A stretch of 33,379 nucleotides of DNA. Origin: Auxenochlorella pyrenoidosa (taxonomy: Eukaryota > Chlorophyta > Trebouxiophyceae > Chlorellales > Chlorellaceae). A model generated the notes under the pieces. That model worked only from the letters and a program-made list of their open reading frames with translations. It searched no databases and was not told the DNA's origin. Shown here piece after piece: positions 1 to 10,907 of this stretch (position 1 is its first letter; every line of letters starts with the position of its first letter). Location: assembly GCA_001430745.1 (NCBI GenBank), contig KQ482032.1:432464-465842 (forward strand). Reading direction: 5' to 3'. The translations under genes and the position numbers were made by a program.

Positions 1-248
1 GGGGGGGGGCGGTGCCTGTTCGGCCTGGGGCGGCGTTTGCCGGCGGCATTTGCCAGCCCGCGTGGCCCGCGAGGGGCGTTGCCATGCAGCCCGGCTGCAG
101 CCGGCGCAGGGCGGTGCGCCTCCCGAGCATTGGCGTCGGCAAGCGAGCGATCAGGGCCCAAAGGCACAAAGCAGGGCGGTGCCCTGGTTGAGAAGTGCAG
201 AGCTGCTCACGCCACTGCTCAGGGGGCCCGCCCCCGGGCGCTCCCCAC

Positions 249-3200
249 CTTGGCCGCCTTCTCCTTCAGGAGCTGCTGCTTGAGCTGCTCGGTTGGGATG
301 TTCCCGTAGGGCTCATCCACCTCGGTGCACTGCGGGGTGGGCCGGGGTGGTGTGGGCAAGGGGGTTGGGATTTTGGTAGGCAGACAGGAGAGAGTGGGGA
401 CTTGGCAGAGTGTAGCACATGTCGTGCTCATGCGTTCTTCCTCAAGCGAGGCCCGGCTATGCCACAGAGAGGCGGGAGCAGCGCGCAAGGCGTGGTGCAT
501 GGCAGCGCTGCCGGAAGCTGAGCACCTGCCAGCCGTCGTCGATGACCACCCAGCGGGGCGGAGTGCCTACAGCAGGGGAAGGAGAGGGAGTTTGGGTGGC
601 TCGGGCGCTGGCAGAAAGGCAGGCACGTGAGAACGCCCCCTCCGATGAGCATGCAGGGGTGAGTGCACAAACTGCAGGGCGTGTGGGTGGCAAGGTGCTG
701 GTGGTATGCCTCATACGCAGCCTACACCCCAGCAGGCAGGCCATGGCACCCACCACCGCTGCTCAGGCTCTGCACCGCTTCCGACAGGCCGGTGGCACTG
801 ACGGCAGAGTAAAAGCTGCGAAAGGCAGGGGGTTTGAAGGCCGGATGGGCGGGTTGGTGAAATAAATGGACTCGGGGAGCGGGCTGCCTCACAAGGAATC
901 AGCACGCTGGATGTCACCACAGCAGGCACGAGATGCGAGCCGGCTGCTGTTTCAGGCATGCCAGAGCCCCTCCCCTGCACCCCCCACCTGTCCCAGGAGC
1001 ACCAGCCAAAGACATCCAGGTTGGGCGGCAGGCGCTTCTCGCGCAAAGGCCGCGCGCCACCTGACAGCGCGGCCGCCGCAGTCACTGCCGCATCGATGAG
1101 CGCGTACGGCTCCCGCCCCGCCGCGATGAGCACCGCGTCCTGGAAGAAGTCGCCGGCCACGGTGTCGTCGCCGCTCTCCATGCGCAGCGTGAGCACGCCG
1201 TGCGCCGAGTCTAGGGTGCCCTTGCTGCAGGGTGGGTGCAGGTGCGGTGCAGAGCTGAGCAAAGCACCAGGCACATGGAAGCGGCAAGCGGCAGGCCGCG
1301 GCATGCACGGCGCGGCAGCAGCTAGCTGTTCAGCCCGGCATTTTGATTGCAGGCACGACAGTCCCGTTTGTGCATGTCGTCTTGAAAGTCAAGCAACAGT
1401 GTCTTTTGGCTGCAAACTCCAGGTGCGGGTTCAACAGCGGCCTGGAAGCCCTCGTCAGCTCCTGCGCAGCTCTAGAGCCTCAGGCGCCATAAGTTATAGC
1501 CATCGCGGGCCCCCAGGCATTTCGGAGGCAGCCAACACCACTTGATCGCCTCGGCTCGCTCGGCACGCTCCTTTAAGGGCCGCCATGTCGAGCCCGGAGC
1601 AGCAACCCTCGGCCAAGAGGCTGCGCGCCAGCGAACTGGGCTTGTTGCCCAGCAGCAGCGGCGCCGCTGCCTCCCTGCCGCCGCTCTTCGCAGCAGTGGA
1701 GCAGCCCTTGCCCCGCAGCCCCTCCCCCACACTGGACGAGAAGCCCGACGTGTTTGCCTTTTTTGCCCAGAGGGCCAGCAAGCAACGAGAGCTGGAAATG
1801 GAGGTGGCGCGGCTGCGGCAGCATGAGGCGCAGCTGGCAGCGCGGCTCGACGAGGCAGAGCTGGCGGCGGCGCAGGCGAGCGATGGCGCGAGGAGCGCTG
1901 CTGCGCGTGCGGCGGCGCGCGAGGCCCAGCTAGAGCTGCAGCTCAGGGAGCAGCAGGAGGCGCTGCGGCTCGAGGTTGAGCGAGCTGCGGGGCTTTCCGC
2001 GCAGCTGCGCTCAGCGCAGGCGGCCGCCGAGGCAGCGCAGCAGCGCGCCGCCGCAGTGGCAGCCGACGCTGCAGCGACGGCAGCAGCACCCGCCCCCGGC
2101 GCCGACGGCCTCGGGGCTGCAGCAGAGCTGCGGCTGCAGGTGACGCAGCTGCAGCTGCAGCTGGAGCAGCTGGCTGCCGACAAGGAGGAGGGCGAGCGGC
2201 GCGCCGAGGTGGCGCTGGCCACCGCTCGGCAGCGCTGCGAGGCCGAGGCCGCAGCCTCGGCGCTGCTGCAGCGCCAGCTGGGCGAGGCGGCGGCGGCGGC
2301 GGAGCGCACCTCGGCCGACCGGCACGCCCTGGAGTCGGGGCTGGCGGAGCGGGACCGGCGCATAGTGCAGCTCGAGGCGCAGCTGGAGGGGGCCCGCGGG
2401 GGGGGCGGGGGCGGCGTGCTGGTCAAGGCGCTGCGCGACCAGCTGCGGGAGCAGGAGGCGCTGGTGGCCGAGGCGCGCCGCCTCAAGGAGCAGGCGCAGT
2501 GAGTTGCTGCGGCCCGCAGAGGGTCGGGTAGTATGTGCAAGCGTCTTCGCCCGGTCTTTGGGGGCGGGGCTCCGACCCCATCAGCAGGCAGACTCCCAGC
2601 CCTGTGTGCAGCCACTGGCGGTTTCTCTCCCTGCAAGTGCCAGCCCTCTGCCCAGCCTCTGGTTACCACCCAGCGATCCCATTCCGCCTGCAGCAACGTG
2701 CACGTCATGCGCGAGCAGCTGGAGCGGGCCGAGGCGCGCGCCCGCCAGGCCGAGGAGCTGCTGCCGGATGCGGCAGAGCTGCAGGGCCGACTGGCGGCGG
2801 CGGAGCAGCAGCTGGGGCGGTGGCGCGTGATCCTGGAGGGGGCGGCAGACTGCGAGAGCCCCGAGGACGTGCTGCACCTGCTGCGCTCGCTGCAGAAGCA
2901 GCAGATGGAGGCGGCTGTGCAGGTGGGGCTGGGCCGGAGCAGCGATTCTGGGCAGCAGCACTCAAGGTGCATGCCCTTTTCGACCGGGGTTTCGCAGTAC
3001 CTTGCCAGCACCTGGGCAGCACTTGGATCAACCGGCAAATTCCTCCTCCGGCTAATGGTACAACCACCCCACCCTCTCTGTCCCTCCTCAAGGTGGGGGA
3101 CAAAGCGGAGGAGGTGGCGCAGCTGCGCAGCGCCGCGGCGGCAGCCGACGCCGCCCGCGCCGAGGCGGAGCAGGCCACGGCTGCAGCGCAGGCGGCGTCG

Positions 3201-6200
3201 GAGCAGGCGGCCGCCGCGCTGAGCCGCGCCGAGCGCAAGCTGGTGCTGCTGACCAAGGAGCGGGACGGGCTCAAGGGCATCCTGGCCTCGTACGACGAAG
3301 AATACCTCAACCAGCAGGGTGGGCGGGCGGGGCGGATGCGTCCCGACAAAGGGTTTCGCTGGCCTGAGTCGAGATGGTGAGCCGAGGCCCAAAGCTTGCA
3401 CCGTCTGGCCTGGCCTTTGATTGCCAGGCATGCATGCGTTGTGCCTTCTAGGCCATGGCCAAACCACTCGCCTGCCCGACCCCTGCACTGTCCCCCATCC
3501 CCACAGGCGCGGAGCTGGGCCCCCAGCAAAAGCGCATCGTGGAGCTGGAGGCTCAGGCGGCGGCGCTGCACGCCCATGTGGCCAGCCTGGAGGAGGAGCT
3601 GGGCAGCCGTGGGGCGGCGGCGGCCGGCGCCACTGCAGGCGCGAGCGAGGCGGCGGCGCGCGCCGAGGCGGCCGAGGCGCGGGCCAAGGCGCTGGAGGCA
3701 GAGGCAGAGAACCTGGGCAAGCAGGTGGCGCTGCTCCAGGTGAGGGAGGACCAGCAAGGCGCAGGCGCGCAGGGGTGGGAGGACCTGCAGCCAGCTGTTT
3801 GCGGCAGCATAGCTGCCGCAAACAGCCGGCTGCAGTCCACCGCCACCGCTCCACTTCTGCCGCCAGCCTCTGCTCCCTTGGACCTGTTCCCTGAGCAGGA
3901 GCGGCTGGGGCGGGGCGAGTACAACGCCGCCACCACGCGGGTGCTGCACTTCAAGTACAACCCGGAGGCGGAGCTGGCGCGGGAGGCGCGCGACGCGCGC
4001 CTCGCCGAGCTGGAGAGCGAGAACGAGGCGCTGCGCCAGAACCTGGGCCGACTGGAGGCGGCGGCCGCGCAGGTGGGCGGCCCCGCACGGCACGGCGCTT
4101 TGCGCTTTTCGAGGAAGCAGCGCAGTGCCATTGTGTGCAAAGGCACCGTGGCAGCATCAGCAGGGCAAGTTGGGAGCACCCCGCCACCAGAAAGCGGCGC
4201 TGCGTGCAAGCTTGCCTCAACCATCTCCACCCTGTCTGGGCGCGCTTGCAGGGCCAGACAGCCGAGACGGCAGCGGGCAGCATGCGGGTCGCGCAGCTGG
4301 AGGGGGAGACCAACCTGCTGCGCCGCCGGGTGGCAGAGCTGCAGAAGGGCATCGACCGGCTGCAGCAGGTCGGGCTGCTGGCCGGGCTGGGCAGCTGCGG
4401 GTTCGGCTGCAGATGCGGGCTGTGCGCATGCTGAGCACCATGTCTGGGCTGAGCATGCGTCATCACCAGCCAGCATGCCCCCCGGCTGTGCGTCGCAGGT
4501 GTTCAACAAGCAGATCACGCTGTTCCGCGAGGCCGTCTACATCCTGTTTGGCTTCCGCGTGGAGATGGCCACCGACCCGGCAGCCAGGTGGGGGCAGCGC
4601 ACCGCCCGCAGGGATGGGAGAGGGCTCTGGCTGGGGGCGAGCCCCCAGAGCGTGCAGCAGGACAGAGCAGGGCCGATCGCCCATGTTGCCTCCCTGCCTT
4701 GCTGCAAGCTGCTGGGGACCACCATGCGGCTGCCCCGCCACTCCTCTCGCCACACCCCGCCAGCAGGGAGTTCAAGGCGCAGTTTGTGCTGCGTCCGCAG
4801 CATGCCGAGGATGGCACGGCGCAGCTGGTGTTCCGAATGCTGCGGGACAACCGCATGGTGCTGGTGCCCACAGACCTCAGGTGGGGCGGATGGAGGGGTG
4901 TGCCCAAGGGCCCTAAGGCAGGCAGCCCTTCAGAAGGGGCGCCGCTGGGGGTTGCTGCGGTCCAACGGGCACTGTTCCCCCCTGCTGGTTGGCAGTTCAG
5001 CCGACCCGCAACGACGGCCGCTGCATCCTCCCTATGAAACAAACATGGGCCTGCATGCCCTCGCCGCTCCCGCTGGCCCCGCAGCGCGCGGCTGCAGCGC
5101 GAGGTGGAGACCTTCATCGACCGCTTCCGCTCCATTCCCGCCTTCACCGCCAACCTCACCATGGACTACTTCCAGAAGCAGACGCAGTGCTGACCGCTGC
5201 GCGCGGGCAGCCAGGGTGCCCGCGGAGCTGGCAGCAACATGTGAAATACGAAACTGGCAGCTGCTGAGGAGCAGGGCCCGTCCTGGGCTGCTGAGAAGCA
5301 GGTGTAGCTGGCCTGCCGGAGCAGGAAGCTCAGTGCGGGGCTGGCAGAGACACTGCTTCCCCCATTTGCCCGAGCAAGTCGTGGCGAAAGACTTGCCCAA
5401 TAGGTTTGATGTTCCGCCTACTCAACCTCCAACCCAAGTATCAGGGGGTGAGGTGGCGCAACCAGCTGCGCATTATGAGCGCGAGCAAATACTCGAAACA
5501 GAAGCAGCAAGAGTGCAACAGTGCTGCAACTCACCGTGGCGGGCGCAGCGTGCCGCGGAAGGTGTCCTGGCTGATGAGCGGCAGGATGGTGGCGTAGCTG
5601 CCGTCCTCCAGCTCGGCCAGCAGGAACTGCAGGGGCGTTGGGCAGAGGGCGCGAGGCAAGAGGGGTGGGCCAAGCCGCGGGACTGACACAGCTAGCCGGC
5701 TGCGCAGCCATGCTGGCAGCGCGACGCGAGCGACGCCAGCCAAGAGCTGGGGTATCACGCCCCCCACGCTTACCTGTGTCTCTGGCGGCAGGTCCCGGGC
5801 GCTCCTGCCCCACTCTGGAGTCATCCACCACAGCTTGTTGCGCGCGCAGCATAGCCAGCGCTTGCAGTGCAGCTGCTGGTGGGAAATGGGGGGTGCGCAG
5901 GGCACGGGCCTCGTCTGCTGGCTGTCTGGCACGGGCGGGTACCCAACTGGAAGCATTGCCACTGGGCTGGCGCCCGCCTGCTGCCTGCCCCGCCGGTCCA
6001 CATGACCAGCCTCAGCACGCCCCCACTGCATCCACAAAAACAGCCACCGCGCTGATATGCGGTCCGTGTTTAAGCCACAAACAACGCCTCCAGCCTGCCC
6101 AGCTTACCGCCCCCAGGGCAAAGTCCTCCATGCAGGTCGGCCCCTTGGCGGCAGCAAAGCTGAGCAGCACCATGTCAGTGGCCGCCAGCGCCGCCGCGCC

Positions 6201-6674
6201 GGGGGCAGCATCCGGCTCGCGGTGCGGCTGCCGTGCCTGCGGCGAGATGCGGTCCAGCAGCACCAGGCCGTCGCCCACAGTGACCTTGCCGTCGGCAAAG
6301 GCGATGGGCAGCAGGTCTGGGTTGGGCGGCAGCGGCGGCGGCGGAGCGGCAGTGTGCCGTCGGCCACGGCTCGCCGGCGCCGGGTGCTGTAGCTGCGCCT
6401 CGGCCGTCGTGGCCTGCTGCTCCAGCAGCGTCTGCACGTGGTGCTGGTGCTGCGCCGGCGCCTGGCGCTTTCCGCCGCCACCCCGCTTGCGCCCGCCGCC
6501 CATCTTGACCGTCGGCTCGGCCACCGCGCTGCAGTTCAGGCGCACTCGCCGCTGCAACAGGTGCTGGGAGGGCTGCACTGGCGGCAGGGGGGCGGCCAGC
6601 CTGCAGGAAGAGGCCTGGGTTGGGAGGGTCAGTCTTTGGTGTCGGAGTGCCGGCACGGCCAGACTTGCCAGCAT
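249..6674 (-). CDS. Raffinose synthase / seed-imbibition (GH36-like) protein, partial, split by a 4.3-kb intron
   Basis: This protein belongs to the raffinose synthase/alkaline alpha-galactosidase family, which moves or removes galactosyl groups on raffinose-type sugars. Exons in transcript order are 6674-6108, 5872-5774, 5626-5535, 1224-988, 815-754, 566-526 and 329-249, and the gene then leaves the window. Phases join without a break, including micro-exons of 62 and 41 bases. Family landmarks appear in the right order: KLWWMTPEWG and DLPPETQ, then YATILPLI and TFRGTLR, then MESGDD, FGWCSWDSFYSA, and GGTPPRWVVIDDGWQ. The catalytic Asp region downstream lies outside the window. The ATG at 6674 opens a stretch rich in Arg, Ser and Ala ending near RLNCSAVA, which looks like a chloroplast transit peptide (inference). 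The intron 5534-1225 has donor GTGAGT and acceptor CCCTGCAG and contains all of MAD1 on the other strand. Family assignment is firm; substrate specificity cannot be told. Confidence 0.85.
1225..1584. promoter_or_regulatory. MAD1 upstream region, inside the antisense host intron
   Basis: This 360-base stretch lies between the MAD1 start codon and the acceptor of the host intron (CCCTGCAG, ending at 1225 on the minus strand). It must contain the MAD1 promoter and 5' UTR. Both strands were read for the raffinose synthase N-terminus and nothing matched; that part was found at 5535-6674 instead. No TATA box was recognised. Confidence 0.4.
1585..5193 (+). CDS. MAD1: Spindle assembly checkpoint protein MAD1
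   Basis: MAD1 recruits MAD2 to unattached kinetochores and nuclear pores. Nine exons: 1585-2498, 2694-2922, 3093-3318, 3507-3739, 3899-4072, 4252-4368, 4499-4587, 4767-4880 and 5085-5193. They total 2205 bases, or 734 residues, close to the 718 of human MAD1. Residues about 60-625 are almost entirely coiled coil rich in Ala, Glu, Gln, Leu and Arg. TRVLHFKYNP at about 547-556 matches the MAD2-interaction motif (KVLHMSLNP in human) in sequence and position. The last ~100 residues form the C-terminal globular domain, with ITLFREAVYILFGFRVEM and the ending SIPAFTANLTMDYF. The ATG at 1585 gives MSSPEQQPSAKRLRAS, whose basic KRLR could serve as a nuclear signal. The gene lies wholly within an intron of the antisense raffinose synthase-like gene. 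The C-terminal exons make the identity firm. Confidence 0.92.
3785..3835. repeat. Near-perfect inverted repeat (hairpin) in MAD1 intron 4
   Basis: Arms 3785-3808 and 3812-3835 are 24 bases each and separated by the 3-base loop ATA. Only one pair is mismatched (A3793 against C3827), and the inner 15 pairs, beginning GCTGTTTGCGG, are perfect. The hairpin lies in the 159-base intron 3740-3898, and on the other strand inside the raffinose synthase-like intron. Its role is unknown: it could be a structured intron element, a small mobile-element remnant or a cruciform-prone site. Confidence 0.85.
5194..5534. other. MAD1 3' flank, inside the antisense host intron
   Basis: No coding potential recognised on either strand. 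The stretch must hold the MAD1 3' UTR and polyadenylation site, and on the minus strand it holds the first 340 bases of the host intron after the consensus donor at 5534. I saw no TGTAA-type signal here. Confidence 0.5.
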
Positions 6675-7129
6675 GGTCGAGCACTCTGTACGTGATCTGC
6701 AGCAAGCTGACTGGCTCTATGCGTGCCTGGAAGGCGCGCCAGCGAGGGCCGAGCGGGAGCAGCAGCGGGAGTGTGCCGGCAGTCTCGGAGCTCTGGACTG
6801 TCGGAGCATCAGATTTGTCGCTCTACAGTAGCATGGGATAGCCGTGGGGAGTGCCGAGAAGTGGACGCCGTGCGGGCGCGACTGAGGCGTCGCCTGCTGC
6901 CAGGGCCTGGGTGAGGAGCGGGGGACGTTCAGAAGAAATGGGCTATGCTAGATTCACTTGCGGCGCCGAGGGCCACGAGTTTGGTGGACGTCGTGCTGGC
7001 AGGGGCGGGGATGCTGAATAGGCCGGATTCCGCGTTCTGGACATTGGTTTTACTGCTCGGCGATGTCGTGCAGCAGTCTGGATTGAACGGAAGCCCCCCT
7101 TCAAGTGATCCGCTCGGCCATCTTTGAGG
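6675..7129. promoter_or_regulatory. Head-to-head promoter, raffinose synthase-like (-) and EED (+)
   Basis: These 455 bases separate two divergent start codons. No coding exon is supported here. Short open frames such as 6945-7127 have no splice partner. The stretch probably holds both promoters and 5' UTRs. Confidence 0.4.
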
Positions 7130-10100
7130 ATGGGGAGTTCCTGGGCCTACAAGGAGACGGCCTGGTGAGCTGGCTGCATTGAGAGCCGCCCTTCATAGTT
7201 ATTGCCGACCTTCCTGCCGCCTCCTCCTGCAGCCCACTGCCGCTGCCGCCAGCCCTGCCGCCAGCCCTGCCAGCCGGCCACCCTCTTGCAAAAGCTGCCG
7301 CTTCTGCTGCTGGCGTTGTGCACTGCGCTATTCTGCATGTTGGAAGGTTACTTGCTCCGCCCCTCTCAGGCTGCTGGAGGGCCACAAGCAGCCGCTGTAC
7401 TGCGGCGCCTTCAATCACTTCCACCCCAAGCTGCTGGGCGACCTGTTTGCCACCGTGGGAGGGAACCGGGTGGGTGCCGATATGTGCTCTTGCCAGCTGT
7501 GTGTTGCCAGGCTGGCACGGGGAAGGGGGCTGGCGGTGACAAGCATTCTGGGCGGGCATGCCACGTGGCAGCGCTGGGCCCCCGTTTCCATGCTCGCCCA
7601 TGCTCCGGCCTAGTGCTGCCCCCACCGCTGCGCAGGCCACCATCTACCGCTGCCGGCCTGGCGGCGAGCTGCAGGCAGTGCAGGTGTATGTGAACTCAGA
7701 TGTGAGCAGCAGCCGTCCACCTGCGCTCGCTGCCGGCGGCGGAGTCTGGTGCCTGTGGTTGCTGCTCGCCAGAAATACTGGCCGGCGTTGTCGGCTCACG
7801 ATCCTGCCAGCAAGCTATGGAGCCCGGGTGCACTGCAAGGCGAGGTGCACCGTCTGGGACCCGGCCAAGGGCGCGCTCCCCCTGCTGCTGGGTTGCCCCA
7901 GCAGCCGCCCTGCCCAGCCGCCCCTTGCCTGCCTTTCCCACCCAGGCGTGCAGGCCTCGGAGGAGTTTTACGCGGTGGCCTGGTCGGCAGACACCATCAC
8001 CGGCGCCCCGCTGCTGCTGCTGGCCGGCAAGAACGGCCTGCTGCTGGTGGTCAACCCCCTGACGGGCGCCCTGGAGACGTGCTTTGAGGGGCACGGCCTG
8101 GCCATCAACGACATCGCGGTGCACCCCACCCGGCCGCAGTTTGTGGCCACTGCCAGCCGCGACCAGAGCCTGCGGCTGTGGAACCTGCGCACCAGGTGGG
8201 CGGGGCGGGGGGAGTGGCAGCTGCCGTGCATGGCGAGGCGCGTCCTCGCATCGTAGGGCCGCTAGCAAAGATGGGCCCATGAGGCGAGCAGGCTGTGCGT
8301 GCAAGCTGCGCCTCCTTTCCGCTCGGCTTCTCTGCAGGTGCTGCGTGCTGGTGTTCCAGGGGGACGGCGGGCACCGCAACGAGGTGCTGACGCTGAGCTG
8401 GCAGCCGGGGCCGCACAGCCTGCTGGCGTCGGGTGAGCAGAGGGGCTCGAACAACGCTGGCAATGAGCACCGTGCTGGCTGGCCGAGGCATGCGGGCAAA
8501 ACGGGGCGGCCTGTGCTGCGCCTCCAGCAGGCGAGCGGCAGGGAACCCGCCGCCTCGCGCTGCCTGCTCCAGCCCCTGTCAGCGTATGCTCCCAGCCTCA
8601 CAGGCTCCTCACCATGTCTGTTCCCCCGCCCTGTAGCCGGCATGGACAACCACATAAAGATCTGGTCGCTGGAGGCGCAGGAGCACACGCTGGCGGCCTC
8701 GGATGAGTGGCAGCCGGGGGCGCAGGTCTTCCCCGCAGCGCTGGTCACTGTGCCCACCTTCTCAACAGAGGTGGGTGTTGTGTGGTGGGAGCGGGGGAAG
8801 GAAGCAAAAGCCTGTTCTGACACCGCAATCGCCGCCAGCATGCCGCCAGTTGCAGCGGGGCTGGGCGCAGGAGGTGCGCGTGCACGCTGCACAGCTCGCG
8901 CTACGCTGCATGGACGTGGCTGGCAGGGGCGTGTTGCACTGCCGCTTATTCGCAGCAGTTGTGATGGTCTTGGGATGTGACGCTGGAGGCAAACCATGCT
9001 GATTCTGGACGACCCCCCAGATACCGCTGCCATTGCTTCACGCCAGCCCCCTCACACAACCCACCCGCCACCCAACCCACCCCCCACCGCCCCGACCTGC
9101 CTGCGAGCAGCGCGTGCACTGGAACTACGTCGACTGCGTGCGCTGGCTGGGGGACTACGTGCTGTCCAAGTCGGTGGACAACACCATCGCCGTCTGGCGG
9201 CCAGACGCCTCCACGCCGCAGCACGCGCGCGACGGCGACGTGCAGCTGCTGCAGGCGCGCACCGAGCTGGCACGCGTCGCCAAGTGCTTGCACGCCGAGG
9301 ACTGCGGATAGCTGCCCTGGCTGCACGAGCAAGTTCCAGAGGGCAGGTGCAGGCAGGGGTGCCCTGCACAGCGGCCCCTCGCACCCTGCGCACGCATGGA
9401 GTGCACCAGGCGAGGCATGCCGCAGCTGCTGGGTGCCTGCCTGAGCCTCCAACCCCAGCCTGCTTCCCTGAGCCCCCCCCCCCCCCCCCCTTCCCCCGTA
9501 GCACTGCAGGTGCTGCAGCTGGAGGACTGCGCCCAGGTGTGGTGGCTGCGCTTTGCGCTTGACTACTGGTGAGGCGGGGAGCTGGCCTGGGGGACGCTGG
9601 AGGCAGGGCTGCAGAGGGGCAAGGAATAGGGGCGGGCCCGGAGCGTGGAGGTTTTGCCCGAGCGCAGGGCGGTGCACACTCCTCGCCCCGCTGTCGCACA
9701 GCTGCCGACCTCCCTCCCCTCCCCTCCCCGCCCTGCCCCCCCCCCCAGGTGCACCACCCTGGCCATTGGGACCAACAGGGGCAAGGTGCTGGTCTTTGAC
9801 CCGCACTCTGTGCAGGCAAGCAAACAAGGGTGCAGCCCTGCGCCCGTGCCTCCTGTGGGCCTGCGACCTGCTTGGCAGGCGCTGCGCAGGGCGTGCCGCA
9901 TGCGCCGCCTCTGCCTCCTGCTGCTCCTGGCCGGGCTGCGCTGCCAGCCTCCCAGTTGACGCCGTGACCCCGCCACGGCCCAGCCCCCCGCCTGCCCGCA
10001 CTGCAGCCGCACCCCAAGGCGCGCCTGCGGCCGCGGCGCAGCCAGAACAAGGAGCAGCGCGCGCCGCTGGTGCGGCAGACCGCCGTGTCCTACGACGGCT

Positions 10101-10426
10101 CCATCATTATCGCCTGCCACGAGGACGGATCCATCACGCGCTACGACCGCTGCGAGGCACGCCCAGAGTCGGCAGCCACCACGAGACAGGAGCAGCAGCA
10201 GCAGGGGCGGCAGCCTGTGCAGCAGGCGCAGCGGCCAGGCAGCGCGGACGATGGCAGCGGCAGCAGGCGCGGCAGCGAGAGCAGGCGCACCAGCGGCACG
10301 ACCGGCAGCAGCAGCAGCGGGGGCGCTGATAGCAGCAGGGCTGCAGATGACAGCAGCAGCAGGGGCAGCAGCAGCAGCAGCAGTAGCGACAATAGCAGCA
10401 GCGGCAGCGAGGACGAGCAGGGGTGA
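7130..10426 (+). CDS. EED: Polycomb PRC2 WD40 subunit (EED / ESC / FIE)
   Basis: EED/FIE is the WD40 scaffold of Polycomb repressive complex 2; it binds H3K27me3 and stimulates the methyltransferase. Ten exons: 7130-7164, 7370-7469, 7636-7701, 7954-8195, 8338-8432, 8637-8770, 9111-9254, 9510-9568, 9749-9815 and 10007-10426, giving about 453 residues. Diagnostic strings in order are [111 protein letters not shown] and [22 protein letters not shown]. Two introns (9255-9509 and 9816-10006) use GC donors; for the first, the alternative GT donor at 9240 would remove five residues. The last ~90 residues are a Ser/Gln/Gly/Arg-rich acidic tail not found in animal or land-plant homologues I know. The first exon (11 codons) is the least certain part. 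Confidence 0.9.
9473..9490 (+). repeat. Poly-C (C18) polypyrimidine tract before an EED acceptor
   Basis: A run of 18 C lies 19 bases before the acceptor at 9508-9509. A shorter run of 11 C (9736-9746) sits directly before the next acceptor at 9747-9748. Both are in the position of the polypyrimidine tract. Confidence 0.8.
10153..10423 (+). repeat. Low-complexity CAG/AGC-rich coding tail of EED
   Basis: This sequence encodes runs of Gln and then Ser, including QEQQQQ and several runs of four to seven Ser, mixed with Arg, Gly and Asp and ending SGSEDEQG. Imperfect CAG/AGC trinucleotide runs cluster at about 10191-10210, 10299-10318 and 10350-10415. The stretch is in frame with the WD40 domain. 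Confidence 0.75.
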
Positions 10427-10907
10427 CAGCAAGCAGGCCTACGGGCAAAGATTCTATCATTGTGACATTGTGACACATTATGTGAACATTTTTTACTTTG
10501 TGCATCAGATCAGCCATCCTGTTCCAGCACTGATGGTGCTGGCGACCAGATCCTTGACCCGGCTGCCTGCTTACCCTGTAAGGAAAACAGCTTGTTGCTC
10601 TAGCACCCCATACGAGGCGTCTGTACACCCTGCTTATGCACTGCTGCAAGTTCTTGCATCTGACGGTATGCTATCTTTATAGCAGCTACAACAAGCCAGC
10701 ACACAGCTAGCGGCGTCAACCGGCACGGAGACAGGGCGTGAAGTAGCGCAAGAAGGGGACGCAAGAGAGGGTGCGCAGGCTTGTGAGGGAGCCGCGTAGA
10801 TGCGCTATACAGGCCGGGTGTGGGCATGCCCAGGGCTGGCCACCAGAGCTGGCACCTACCAAGCTAGACATGCCGCCAGCCCTGCACTGTGCGATCCAAC
10901 CGGCACT
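10427..10907. other. Convergent 3' region between EED and the 7TM gene
   Basis: Both neighbours end here. The part 10440-10690 is clearly AT-richer than the coding DNA around it, as expected for 3' UTR. No coding or RNA gene is recognised. Confidence 0.5.
10577..10581 (+). terminator. TGTAA, candidate polyadenylation signal for EED
   Basis: TGTAA is the usual poly(A) signal of chlorophyte algae. This copy lies about 150 bases after the EED stop codon, in an AT-richer stretch. The motif is short, so a chance match is possible. Confidence 0.35.

Noticed and set aside
249..1224. A separate truncated raffinose synthase gene starting near 1304 or at the internal Met of MESGDD
   Set aside because: The missing N-terminal half was found at 5535-6674, with consensus splice sites and the exact phase, so one split gene is the simpler reading.
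1494..3854. 786-codon open frame on the minus strand opposite MAD1 (Ala/Ser/Arg-rich)
   Set aside because: It is the antisense shadow of GC-rich Ala/Glu/Gln coiled-coil coding DNA. It has no domain and ignores the MAD1 introns.
3455..5686. 743-codon plus-strand open frame
   Set aside because: It runs through MAD1 introns and changes frame relative to the conserved C-terminal exons; only exon-sized parts of it are real.
7696..9033. 445-codon minus-strand open frame opposite EED
   Set aside because: Composition-driven shadow of EED exons and introns, with no recognisable domain.
9240..9509. GT donor at 9240 for the EED intron
   Set aside because: It is in phase but drops five residues. The GC donor at 9255 keeps the same spacing to the conserved Cys as animal EED (VTILGRFDYSQC against [12 protein letters not shown]).
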